DNA of 64,000 nt, from contig CAVWPI010000008.1 of NCBI GenBank assembly GCA_963756895.1, positions 248,001 to 312,000 of the forward strand, given 5' to 3'. The DNA comes from DASUAS01 sp963756895 (GTDB lineage Bacteria > Actinomycetota > Acidimicrobiia > IMCC26256 > DASPTH01). Positions 52,634 to 61,289 of this stretch are shown here, piece by piece; position 1 is the stretch's first letter, and every line of letters begins with the position of its first letter. A model generated the notes under the pieces. It saw nothing but the letters and a program-made list of their open reading frames with translations. It was not told where the DNA came from and did no database searches. The position numbers and the translations under genes are program-made.

Positions 52634-53347
52634 TCAGAGGTCGGCGAGGAACGGTGTGACCTCGGCCGCGAACGCGGTCGGCGCCTCGGCCGGGGCGAGG
52701 TGGCTGGTGCCGGGTAGGAACACGGAGCGCGCGCCGAGCAGGTCGGCGAGCTCCTGCTGGTCGCCGTCGTTGCCTTCGTGCTGACCGGCGATGACCAGTG
52801 CCGGGACGTCGAGCGACGGGAGGCGGTCGCGGGCTTCGAACGTCACGACGGCCCGGAACGCGGCCGCGAGCGCCGCCGGATCCGCCGCAGTCATGTCGGC
52901 GAGGAACCGCTCCCGGGCGCGCTCCGTGCCCTCGAGCGGTTTCGGGGCGAGCATCGCGGGCAGCAGGGCTTCGGCCACCGCCGCGGACCCGTCGGTCTCG
53001 GCGAGGGTGGCGAGCGCCGGGTTGAACTCCCGCGCACCGTCGGTCACGCCCGGGATCGTGTTGCAGAGCACGAGTCCGCGCACGCGATCGGGTGCGCGCA
53101 GCGCGAGCTCCTGGGCGATCATGCCGCCGAGGGAGTGGCCGACCACGACGACGGGGCCGCGCGCGGGCTCGTCGAGTGCCGCGGCGTACGCAGCAACCGT
53201 CGCCGGCGGATCGAGCGCCGGCGCACTGCCGAAGCCCGGTACGTCGACGGCCACGCACTCGTAAGCGGCCAGCAACGGCACGATCGGATCCCAGAACGCG
53301 CGCGTCGACCCGATGCCGTGGACGAGCAGCAGCGTTGGTGCGGTCAC
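52634..53347 (-). CDS. Alpha/beta hydrolase
   Basis: Intact 237 residues; GTG 53347 overlaps the amidohydrolase stop. TLLLVHGIGSTRAFWDPIVP (oxyanion HG), VDVPGFGSAP, nucleophile VVVVGHSLGGMIAQELALRA, LDVPALVIAGQHEGNDGDQQ and FLPGTSHLAPAEAPTAFAAE (catalytic His). Resembles 3-oxoadipate-enol-lactonase-like or meta-cleavage hydrolases. Last member of the tightly coupled P450 operon. Confidence 0.9.
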   Translation of the reverse strand: MTAPTLLLVHGIGSTRAFWDPIVPLLAAYECVAVDVPGFGSAPALDPPATVAAYAAALDEPARGPVVVVGHSLGGMIAQELALRAPDRVRGLVLCNTIPGVTDGAREFNPALATLAETDGSAAVAEALLPAMLAPKPLEGTERARERFLADMTAADPAALAAAFRAVVTFEARDRLPSLDVPALVIAGQHEGNDGDQQELADLLGARSVFLPGTSHLAPAEAPTAFAAEVTPFLADL

Positions 53348-54613
53348 GCGAGGTCGAGGAACCTCGACAGGTTGTCACGCATCACGAGGCGGGTGTCGTC
53401 GTCGTCGAGGTTGCGAAGCTGACCGAGGTAGAGCTCGGGCTCGGGGAGCCCTTCACCGTGGGGGAAGTCGGAACCGAACACGATCGGCTTGATGCCGACC
53501 GCCTCGACCACCCGGTCGACGTTCTCCTCGGGGAAGGGCGCGACGAAGCAGTGGTCCTGGAAGTACTCGCTCGGGCGCCGGTCGAGCTTCCCCCACGTCG
53601 CGCGCCGTCCCATGAGGAACGCGTGGTCGAGCTTGCGGATCGTGTACGGCACCCACACCGTGCCCTGCTCGGACAGGAGCAGCTGCATCTTCGGGAAGCG
53701 CGGCGAACCAGCCCTGCAGGATCGCGGCGCCGACGGTCTCCATCGCCGGACGGTCGCCGTAGTAGAAGGCCCACTGGAACGCGTCCATGTCGCCCAGCAT
53801 CACCTCCTCCTCGCTCCAGTCGAGCCCCTGCGCGCCGTAGCGGGTCACGGTGGCGAGGTGGGTGCAGAGCTTGATCCCGGCTTCGCTGCAGATCGACCAG
53901 AACCGATCGTTCTCGGGTCGGAACGGCGAGGTGTGCATCGACGGACCCGTCGAGGTCTGGATCACCTTCGGGACGTCGAGCTTCATGATCTCGTCGAGCA
54001 GCATCCGCGCGCCGTCGGGATCGGCGAACGAGACGAACGGCGGTGTGAACAACCGGCCCCCGTAGTTGTAACCCCACTCCGTACCGAGGTAGCGGTTGAG
54101 CGCCACCAGGTTGGCGTACAGGCCGTCGAAGTCGTCCTCGAACTCCACCTCCATCCCCGGCAGCGCCGCGTAGTTGACCGCGGACTGGATGCCCTGCGCG
54201 TCCATGACGGTGAGGCGATCAGCGGGGTTGTCGAGCTGCTCCTGAAGATCGCGGTAGTGGCGCGCGAACTCCTTGCGGCCCGCCGCGTCGAGGTCCTTGA
54301 GCGGGTTCAACCGGGTGAGCAGTGAACCGGGGATGACCTGGCCGCCCTCGCCCGCACCGGAGTCCTCCACCCCCACGTCGGCCAACTGCTCGTTCGAACC
54401 CACCACCTGGTAGTTCTCGAACGTGAAGCGTGCCGGCCGGCCGTTGTACGACATCACCGGGATGCCCCGGGCCTTGTGATCGACGCGGATCGCCATCCCG
54501 CGCTTGTCGGGATCGATGTACCGCTCGTAGGCGTCGAGCTTCGGCGTCGAGTGCTCGTCGGCGTCGTTGATGAGGTACGGAAGCGCTCGCCGACTGATCT
54601 GTTGCTGGCTCAT
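53344..54613 (-). CDS. Amidohydrolase family protein, one frameshift
   Basis: ATG 54613 overlaps the DUF7064 stop (ATGA). INDADEHSTPKLDAYERYID carries the D-x-H metal element. MDAQGIQSAVNYAALPGMEV, LNRYLGTEWGYNYGGRLFTP, MLLDEIMKLDVPKVIQTSTG and GIKLCTHLATVTRYGAQGLD follow. After a break near 53700 come MQLLLSEQGTVWVPYTIRKL, SEYFQDHCFVAPFPEENVDR and FGSDFPHGEGLPEPELYL. About 423 residues. Related to ACMS decarboxylase/LigW-like enzymes, often acting on steroid or terpenoid ring intermediates. Same fold as the gene at 7674-8903. Confidence 0.88.
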
Positions 54614-55660
54614 GGTCTTGCTCCTTCTCCGGTGCGCCACAGGCCCGCGGCTTGCAGCGCGTCCAACACTTCTCCCTGCACGTGCGACTGGTCCTCGCCG
54701 TATCCGTGTGCACCGTCCGCGCCGTTCCCGTTCCACGTCCAGTGGAAGTAGCCGGTGCCCTGCCCGTGCTCGCCGTGGTGGCTCACGAGCTCGCCGACGG
54801 CCGAGAGCTCTCGTCCGTGCTCGTCGACGGCGTCGAGCCAGATCGCGCGCATCCATCCGTGCTCGGGGTCGAACTCGCAGCGCCGCTCACCGTCGACCAG
54901 CAACCCGTACACACCGTCGCGCACGAGGTAGCCGGTCGTGACGACGTCGCGCGCGGCGCCGTCCCACAGGCACGGCAGCGTGTACGCGAGGAACATGTCG
55001 TCGGCGTCCTGCGTGCCGAACACGTAGCCGATGCCGAACGGGCTGTACGGCGGTCGCGTCGCCTGCGCCGGATCGCGCGGCGGGCGCGACGCTGCCGCGC
55101 GGCACGCCGGGCGCACGCGGCGCGGGCCGGGGCCCCCACGACCGGTCGCGCACGGAGTACGAGTCGATGTCGATCGTCTCGCCGTGGAGCTCGATCTGCC
55201 CGGTGACGTGCATGCACTGGTCGAAGTGGCGTCCGCGCCAGAACGGCGCCACCCCGGTCGGGTGGGAGTGCGGCGGTCGCACGCCTTCGAACACGAGATC
55301 GGCCTCGAAGGCTCCGGGATCCGAGCGGCGCACGCGGTAGGTGCGCAGCGGTTCGAGCAGCTCGAGGTGGTTGCCGTTGGGGAGCTCGACGTCGCGGAGG
55401 TCCATGGTGTTGGGGTCGATCAACGGCAGGTCGCGGAGGTTGACCTCATGGAGCGCGCCGGCGGGCGACTTGTCCCACACCCACGCGCCGCCGTTGCAGA
55501 TCCCCTGGTTGAACAGCACCTGGTTGTAGAACCAGCCACCGAGCGCACGCTCGGGATCGTGGAACGAGACCCAGAACGTCTCGGTCTCGTACGGGTGGTC
55601 GCCGACCGGGTGGAACCGGTCGTCGTCCGGTGTCACCGGGACGATCTCCGGCGTGCTCAT
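54610..55660 (-). CDS. DUF7064/DUF7065-type protein, one or two frameshifts
   Basis: ATG 55660 overlaps the kinase-like gene's stop. First part YETETFWVSFHDPERALGGW, FYNQVLFNQGICNGGAWVWD, LELLEPLRTYRVRRSDPGAF, DIDSYSVRDRSWGPRP; then a break at about 55080-55140, and GIGYVFGTQDADDMFLAYTL, YLVRDGVYGLLVDGERRCEF, HGQGTGYFHWTWNGNGADGA. About 350 residues. Beta-rich, lipocalin-like family with the conserved RDRSWG motif; function unknown, genomic company suggests terpenoid or steroid substrates. Paralogue of 23676-24852. Confidence 0.82.
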
Positions 55661-57051
55661 CCGACCAACTCCGGCCAGCCGCGTTCGTACATCCCGCCCG
55701 ATGCCTCGCGCATCATCCAGTCGTCGCGCGTGAGCCGCGCCCAGTGGTACAGCAGGTAGTCGTCGAGCTCGACCGTGCCCTCACGCGCGGCCGTCGCCAG
55801 CTCGACCCGACCGGCGGCCAGCGTCGTCGGCGTGCGTTCGAGGAGACGTCCGAGCTCGTCGAGCTCGCGCGCTTCGAACCCGGCCCGGTTGCGGTCGAGC
55901 TCCTTCAGGTACTTCACCTGCCGGGCAGCGCCCTTGGCGTGGTTCGACACCGCGCGATCGTCGGCAAGGTCGACGACGTCGCGCAGTTGCCCGAGCACCG
56001 CGTCGTAGATCGCCGCGTGCGGCAGCGGCGGCGCCTCGTCGACGACCTCCCGCCCGGGGAGCTCGACGCCCATGGCATCGGCCTGCGCGGTGAGGCGCAT
56101 CCGCCGGTGCAGCATGTTCATGACCATGCCGCTGCCGTCGGCGTACCGGTCGACCGCGGCATCCGCGGCACCCGCGGGGCCGAGCGGGCGCGTCGTCCCC
56201 TCCCCCATGTCCGCGAGCCCGAACCGCGGGCCCAGACGAGCGCACGCGTTCAGGCGGTAGTACCGCACGCGAGCTGGATCGACGGCGATGCCGCTCGCGG
56301 CCTCGTACTCACGGAGGCGCGTGGGGAAGTCGGGCCAGCCCTGCTGCGTCGCCCGCCACGACAACCAGGCGATGTCGTCCATCGGGTCGCCGATGTGCGC
56401 GAGCTCCCAGTCGACGATCGCGGTGACGCAGCCGTCGACGTACATGAAGTTCCCCGGGCCGGTGTCGCCCTGGACGAGCACCGCCTCGCCGTCGCCGTCG
56501 GGCACGTGCTGGAGGAGGTGCTCGAGCTGCGCGGCGGCGAGCGCGTCGATCGGCTGGTCGCGGTCATCCCGCTCGAACAGCGCCTGGATGCCGGCGAGCT
56601 GGTCGCGCTGGTGCTCCCGCACCGAGCGGACGGGGCCGAAGCTCGGCAGCGCCAGCTCGCGCGCCGGCGTCGCGTGCCAGGTGGCGAGATGGCGCATGAA
56701 GTCCTGCGCGACGGCGACCGCCTGCTCGGGATCGCGGGGCGGCCGGAACCAGACCTGGCCTTCCGCGCGGTCGACGAGGAAGACGTCGAGGTCCTCGTCC
56801 ACGCCCCAGACGTGCGGGATCGGGATGCCGAGCGGCTCGAGCGCCCGGTACACCTCGGCCTCGCGGGCGAAGCCCATGAACGAGCCCACGCCGCCCCGCC
56901 CGCCGCGCTGCAGGAAGAGCGGGCGGACGCCGTCGTCGATCGCCACGTCGACCGCGAAGCCGCTGCGTCCACCGCCAGCGACTTGCACGCACTCGACCAC
57001 GCGACCACCCACGGTGCGTTCGATCCACTCGCGGGCGGCGGTCTCGATCAC
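55657..57051 (-). CDS. APH-fold kinase-like protein (FadE36/ACAD-associated type)
   Basis: Intact about 464 residues; GTG 57051 overlaps the SMP-30 stop. VQVAGGGRSGFAVDVAIDDG, FLQRGGRGGVGSFMGFAREA, HVWGVDEDLDVFLVDRAEGQ, catalytic loop VLVQGDTGPGNFMYVDG (Gln in place of His in the HGD motif), VTAIVDWELAHIGDPMDDIA (metal Asp). A helical C-terminal extension of about 150 residues is unusual. Proteins of this type lie beside acyl-CoA dehydrogenases and P450s in actinobacterial lipid catabolism and are thought to phosphorylate hydroxylated acyl or terpenoid compounds; inference. Confidence 0.85.
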   Translation of the reverse strand: MIETAAREWIERTVGGRVVECVQVAGGGRSGFAVDVAIDDGVRPLFLQRGGRGGVGSFMGFAREAEVYRALEPLGIPIPHVWGVDEDLDVFLVDRAEGQVWFRPPRDPEQAVAVAQDFMRHLATWHATPARELALPSFGPVRSVREHQRDQLAGIQALFERDDRDQPIDALAAAQLEHLLQHVPDGDGEAVLVQGDTGPGNFMYVDGCVTAIVDWELAHIGDPMDDIAWLSWRATQQGWPDFPTRLREYEAASGIAVDPARVRYYRLNACARLGPRFGLADMGEGTTRPLGPAGAADAAVDRYADGSGMVMNMLHRRMRLTAQADAMGVELPGREVVDEAPPLPHAAIYDAVLGQLRDVVDLADDRAVSNHAKGAARQVKYLKELDRNRAGFEARELDELGRLLERTPTTLAAGRVELATAAREGTVELDDYLLYHWARLTRDDWMMREASGGMYERGWPELVG

Positions 57052-57873
57052 GGTCGCGCCACGCCCGGGACGTCGACGCGCATCACGTCGAGATGGCCGA
57101 CGGAGCGACCGGCGAAGTAGTCGTCCTGCGTCGTCTCCGCGGTGCAAAGCAGCAAGCTGCGGCCGTCGTCGCCACCGAGACAGCACGACATGGCCCACCG
57201 TCCGGGGACCGAGACGCGATCGAGCACCGCACCGCCTGCCCGCACGTGGAGGAACTCGCCGGCGAGGTACGACGCGACCCAGACGTCGCCGTTGGCGTCG
57301 AGGCACAACCCGTCGGGATGGGTGCCTTCCGGCAGCTCGGCCCACGTCTGCCGCCGCGGACAGCGTGCCGTCGGCCTCGACCGCGAACGCGGTGATGCAG
57401 CCGCCGAAGGTCTCGGCCAGGAGCAACGTCGTCCCGTCGGGCGTGGTGGTGATCCCGTTCGGATAGACGACGTCGCGAGCGACCACGGCGACGTCGCGCT
57501 CGGGCGTCACCATCAGGATTCGATGTGAGCTCCGGTCGAAGTGATCGTCGTACGCGTCGACGTATGCACGTCCGTCGGGCGTGACGACCATGTCGTTGAG
57601 GTGTCCCGCGAACGAGCGGAGGTCGACGACCTCGTCCGCTCCGGCCGCGCCGACCCGGACCAGTCGCGGGTCGTTCATGCACGCCACCAGCAGCGCACCG
57701 TCGGGCAGGAAGCCGAGCCCCGACGGCGCGTCGACCTCGAGCACGCGCTCGCACCGGCCGGCGTCGTCGACGCGATGGATGGTGCCGCCGAGTTGATCCG
57801 AGACCCACCAGGTGTCGTCGCGCCACCGAGGACCCTCGGGGAACTTCAGACCCGGGACGGCGATCTCAGGCAA
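57048..57873 (-). CDS. SMP-30/gluconolactonase-like protein, one frameshift
   Basis: Start taken as TTG 57873, overlapping the P450 stop; EIAVPGLKFPEGPRWRDDTW is the usual first beta-propeller motif (FPEGPRW, metal Glu). LPDGALLVACMNDPRLVRVG, FAGHLNDMVVTPDGRAYVDA (metal Asn/Asp) and VVYPNGITTTPDGTTLLLAE follow; a break near 57350 joins ELPEGTHPDGLCLDANGDVW and VPGRWAMSCCLGGDDGRSLL. About 275 residues. Calcium/zinc lactonase or esterase fold. In this operon it could open a lactone formed by oxidation. Confidence 0.88.
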
Positions 57874-59092
57874 CGGGCCACTCCAGCGGCAGGGTGTCGA
57901 CCCCGGCGACGCCCCCGATGTGGAAGGTGACCTCGGCATCGTCACCGAGTGTGTACTCCGGGATGCGCCGGTGCCATTCCTCGACCGCGATCTGCAGCTC
58001 CAGGCGCGCGAGGTGGGACCCAAGACATCGGTGCGGGCCGGCGGCGAAGGCGATGTGCCGGTTGCCGGCGCGGTCGACGTCGAAGGTGTTCGCATCGGCG
58101 AACTGCAACGGATCGCGGTCGGCGGCCGGGATGGACAGGAGCACGCGGTCGCCCGCCTTCATCGGGCAGCCCGCGAACTCGACGTCGCGTGTCACGATCC
58201 GATTGGTGGTGACGATCGAGTAGACGCGCAGGGTCTCTTCGACGAACGCCGGGATGCGCGCCGGCTCCTCGGTCACCAGCCGACGGTGCTCGGGATGCGT
58301 GGCGAGGTGCAGGAACATGTAGCCGAGCTCGCCGGCCACGGTGTCGAGACCGGCGGCGTAGAGCAGGGTGCAGATCTGCTGCAGCTCGGTGTCGTCGAGC
58401 GGTCGCCCGTCGATCTCGAGGTCGAGGAGGTAGCTGACGATGTCGTCCTGGCGTTCGTGGCGACGTTCGTCGAGCACGGTGTTCATGTACTCCGCCATCG
58501 CCATGATGTACGCGGCGCTCATCGACTGCTGCTCCGACGCGCCCAGCTGCGTCGCCTCGCGGATCCGATCGTGCACCGTCGCGAGGAAGTCGCCGATGCC
58601 GCCCTCGGGCAGGCCCATCAGGCGCAGGAAGATCATCGTCGGGTACTGGCGCGCGAAGTCGCGGTTCAGGTCGCACCGACCGCTCGCGACGAAGCTCTCG
58701 ATGAGCTCCACGCACCACGACCGGATCATCGGCTCGAGCGTCTCGACGACCTGCGGCGCGAACAGCGGCGTGAGCAGCTGCCGGTATTTGGTGTGCTCGG
58801 GAGGATCGAGCTCTTCCGGGATCATCCCGCGCACGGCGTCGGCCTCGGCGGCGTCGACGAGCTTCGGGCCCTGGTACACGTGGAGGACGGAACGGCTCGA
58901 GAAGACCTCGGGATCGCGCAACGCAGCGTGCACGTCGTCGTACCGCATCAGCGTCCACACGTCCCAGTCGGCAGCCGCCCCAGTCGCCACGAAGGCCCGG
59001 GACTCCTCCCGCAGTCGATCCCACGTCGTCCACGGGTCGGCGAGGAGGTCGGGATCGTCGGCGTAGGTCCACGATCCCCGGTCGACGATCAT
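57866..59092 (-). CDS. Cytochrome P450
   Basis: Intact 408 residues, ATG 59092. I-helix ICTLLYAAGLDTVAGELGYM (A-G-x-D-T), E-x-x-R in FVEETLRVYS, meander FDVDRAGNRHIAFAA, and heme-binding loop AFAAGPHRCLGSHLARLEL with the thiolate Cys. The PEELDPPEHTKYRQLLTPLF segment is typical of soluble bacterial class I P450s, which need a ferredoxin and reductase; neither is in the window. First gene of a six-gene overlapping operon. A 27-bp palindrome 5 bases upstream of the ATG is the control site. Likely hydroxylates a terpenoid, steroid or fatty acid; the exact CYP family is not assignable by eye. Confidence 0.93.
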   Translation of the reverse strand: MIVDRGSWTYADDPDLLADPWTTWDRLREESRAFVATGAAADWDVWTLMRYDDVHAALRDPEVFSSRSVLHVYQGPKLVDAAEADAVRGMIPEELDPPEHTKYRQLLTPLFAPQVVETLEPMIRSWCVELIESFVASGRCDLNRDFARQYPTMIFLRLMGLPEGGIGDFLATVHDRIREATQLGASEQQSMSAAYIMAMAEYMNTVLDERRHERQDDIVSYLLDLEIDGRPLDDTELQQICTLLYAAGLDTVAGELGYMFLHLATHPEHRRLVTEEPARIPAFVEETLRVYSIVTTNRIVTRDVEFAGCPMKAGDRVLLSIPAADRDPLQFADANTFDVDRAGNRHIAFAAGPHRCLGSHLARLELQIAVEEWHRRIPEYTLGDDAEVTFHIGGVAGVDTLPLEWPVA

Positions 59093-59096
59093 GGCC

Positions 59097-59123
59097 CGAG
59101 TTTGGCACACCGTGCCAAACTCG
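59097..59123. promoter_or_regulatory. Operator A: 27-bp perfect palindrome before P450
   Basis: Arms cgagtttggcac (59097-59108) and gtgccaaactcg (59112-59123) are perfect 12-base complements around acc. It lies 5 bases before the P450 ATG, overlapping the expected promoter or start. Core TTGGCAC-N3-GTGCCAA recurs at 59812 and 63660. Confidence 0.85.
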
Positions 59124-59142
59124 CGCAACGGGCCCGCGAGCT

Positions 59143-59781
59143 TCAGACCGAGGCGCCGGTGTGCAGCAGTTCGAGCAGGTCGAACGCCTCGTCGAGCCGG
59201 GCGGTCAGGTGGGCCGGGTCGTCGTCGAGGATCGACCGTGCGTACACGAACCAGATCATCGCGGCCAGCGCGGCCGACAGCACTCCCACCTTGTCGTCGT
59301 CGCCGCTCCCGAACCCCATGCGCAGCCGCACGACCGCTTCGAGGTGGGTGCTGAGGACGATCATGGCCCGGCTCTCCGACTGGATCAGCTCCGGCGCCGC
59401 CCGCACGATCGCGCCCCAGAGGAGCACGGTCTCGGCCTCGAGCGCGACCACCGGCGACGAGAGGTCGCGCTCGGACATCTCGTGGAACCACGCGTGGAAG
59501 CCGTCGAGCAGGTTCTCGCCTGCGGGCCGCGCGAGCAGCGCATCGCACATCCGACGCGACTCCCGCGCCGGGACCGCGGTGAGGACGTCACGCACGTTCC
59601 GGAAGTAGCGGAAGAACGTGCGCTTCGAGATGTCGGCTTCGGCGGCGATCTGCTCGACGGTCACGGTGTCGAGCCCGTGCTCGCTCATGAGGCGTAGGGC
59701 CGCCCGTTCGATGCGCAGCGACACGAGGATCCGCCGCTGCTCCCAGGCGTCGGTCGCCCCCGCCGTCTCCGGTGCCGTCAT
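59143..59781 (-). CDS. TetR-family regulator of the P450 cluster
   Basis: Intact 212 residues, ATG 59781. HTH: RIERAALRLMSEHGLDTVTV, EQIAAEADISKRTFFRYF, a classic TetR recognition helix. The C-terminal domain (LLDGFHAWFHEMSERDLSSP, IVRAAPELIQSESRAMIVLS, ALAAMIWFVYARSILDDDPA) binds the effector. Same strand as the P450 but followed by operator A; its own start faces operator B, so autoregulation is expected. The palindromes at 59097, 59812 and 63660 are the probable targets. Confidence 0.9.
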   Translation of the reverse strand: MTAPETAGATDAWEQRRILVSLRIERAALRLMSEHGLDTVTVEQIAAEADISKRTFFRYFRNVRDVLTAVPARESRRMCDALLARPAGENLLDGFHAWFHEMSERDLSSPVVALEAETVLLWGAIVRAAPELIQSESRAMIVLSTHLEAVVRLRMGFGSGDDDKVGVLSAALAAMIWFVYARSILDDDPAHLTARLDEAFDLLELLHTGASV

Positions 59782-59811
59782 CGGGCCATCGTACCGCCTG
59801 ACTTCCCTAGT

Positions 59812-59828
59812 TTGGCACGGTGTGCCAA
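59812..59828. promoter_or_regulatory. Operator B between tetR and binding-protein gene
   Basis: ttggcac (59812-59818), ggt, gtgccaa (59822-59828): the same core as operators A and C. It lies 31 bases before the tetR start (minus) and 56 bases before the substrate-binding-protein ATG (plus), so one site can control both directions. Confidence 0.8.
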
Positions 59829-59883
59829 GATCACGGCGGCGAGGCGAACGGCCCTCGCGACGACCTCCCGGGGGGAAGGGCGC

Positions 59884-61185
59884 ATGCAGCACGACACGCC
59901 AGCCAGCAACCGACGGAGCCCGCGATCGAAGGCCCGCCCGATCATCGGGGCGATCTCGATCGTGGCCATGGTGGCGGCGGGACTCGTCGCCACCAGCGCC
60001 GCCGGTGCGCAGACGGGTGACAGCCCCGGCGTCACCGCCAAGGACATCAAGGTGGGCTACATCTACTCGCAGAGCGGTGCTGCGGGATCGACGTTCGCGC
60101 ACGCCGGCGACGGGTTCAACGCGCGCATCAAGGCCGAGAACGCCAAGGGCGGTGTGAACGGTCGGAAGATCACCGCCGTCACCGTCGACGACGGGGGGAC
60201 CACCAACAACCTCCAGGCGTCGAAGAGCCTCGTCGAGAACGACAACGTCTTCGCGGTGGTGAACAACTCGTCGTTCGCGTTCCTGAGCTACCGGTACCTG
60301 CTCGACGCCGGGGTGCCGATGGTCGGCGGAGGCTACGACGGCAACGAGTACGGCCAACCCGGCAACGAGAACTTGATCTCGATCCTCGGCAACATCGCGC
60401 CGGTCTACGGCGCGCAGTACACGCCGGGCTTCGTACAGCTGATGAAGAAGGCGGGCGCGACCAAGGTCGGCGTGGTGTCGTACGGTGCCTCGGCGTCGTC
60501 GACCGCGGCGGCGGAGAACCTGCAGAAGTACGCAGTCCCGGCCGCCGGCCTCGACGCGGCGTACACGAACACGACCGTCGAGTTCGGCACCACCGACGTC
60601 GGACCGCTGGTGCTCGGCATGAAGAACGCCGACGTCGACGCGACGTACCTGCCGTTGGTGCTCGCGAGCAACCTCGCCATCATCTCGAACGCGGCGCAGA
60701 ACAACCTCAAGTTCAAGCTCGCGGTGCTCGCCACCGGATACGGGCAGTCGCTGCTCGACGAGCCGGCGTCGCAGTCGATCGGCCCCGAGGTGATCTTCGG
60801 CCAGATCTGGGCACCGGTCGAGCTGAAGAACGCGGCGACGAAGCAGTTCCAGGCCGACCTGAAGAAGTACGGCGGCTACGAGGGTGTGCCCGACTTCGGC
60901 GTCTACACCGGCTACCTCACCGCCGATCTCCTGGTCCAGGGCCTGAAGGCCGCAGGGAAGGACCTGACCCGCGACGGCTTCATCACCGCGACCAAGGGGC
61001 TCGGGACCTGGGACGCGGCCGGCCTCGGCTGCCAGCCCGTCGACGTCAGCGCCGCGGGCTTCGGCAAGCAGCCGGAGAACGCGTGCAGTTGGTACGTGCA
61101 GATCAAGGACGGGAAGTTCGTCCTCTACCCGAACAAGAACTCGATCAAGGGCAAGCTGATCGAGGAGAGCATCAGCGGCGGGTAG
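59884..61185 (+). CDS. ABC substrate-binding protein (LivK-type), TetR-controlled orphan
   Basis: Intact 433 residues from ATG 59884 with ribosome site ggggggaagg. Signal peptide RPIIGAISIVAMVAAGLVAT, cleavage near AGAQT. Type 1 periplasmic fold as in the paralogue at 14241: GGVNGRKITAVTVDDGGTT, VFAVVNNSSFAFLSYRYLLD, VEFGTTDVGPLVLGMKNADV, GVPDFGVYTGYLTADLLVQG, and a C-terminal Cys pair (GLGCQPVDV, ENACSWYVQI). The shared operator suggests it brings in the substrate or inducer of the P450 cluster. No membrane component is nearby. Confidence 0.92.
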   Translation: MQHDTPASNRRSPRSKARPIIGAISIVAMVAAGLVATSAAGAQTGDSPGVTAKDIKVGYIYSQSGAAGSTFAHAGDGFNARIKAENAKGGVNGRKITAVTVDDGGTTNNLQASKSLVENDNVFAVVNNSSFAFLSYRYLLDAGVPMVGGGYDGNEYGQPGNENLISILGNIAPVYGAQYTPGFVQLMKKAGATKVGVVSYGASASSTAAAENLQKYAVPAAGLDAAYTNTTVEFGTTDVGPLVLGMKNADVDATYLPLVLASNLAIISNAAQNNLKFKLAVLATGYGQSLLDEPASQSIGPEVIFGQIWAPVELKNAATKQFQADLKKYGGYEGVPDFGVYTGYLTADLLVQGLKAAGKDLTRDGFITATKGLGTWDAAGLGCQPVDVSAAGFGKQPENACSWYVQIKDGKFVLYPNKNSIKGKLIEESISGG

Positions 61186-61276
61186 CGGCGCAGGGTGTGC
61201 GGGGCGACGAAGCCGACCGCGTCGACGTCCATCGCGCGAGCGGGTCGTTGGTGGTGGTCTGGTCGTCGGGGGTCAT
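61172..61276 (-). pseudogene. Short ORF or gene fragment behind CaiB gene
   Basis: ATG 61276, 14 bases after the CoA-transferase stop, opens TPDDQTTTNDPLAR; a frame change would continue as MDVDAVGFVAPHTLRRY. The main frame ends at 61172 inside the 3' end of the binding-protein gene. 34 residues; probably the beginning of a gene whose remainder is missing. Confidence 0.3.
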
Positions 61277-61289
61277 GGGTGCTCCTGCA

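Noticed and set aside
55657..58095. 812-residue ORF fusing P450, SMP-30 and kinase pieces
   Set aside because: Indels bring parts of different genes into one frame; the GTGA overlap at 57051 and separate motifs show individual genes.
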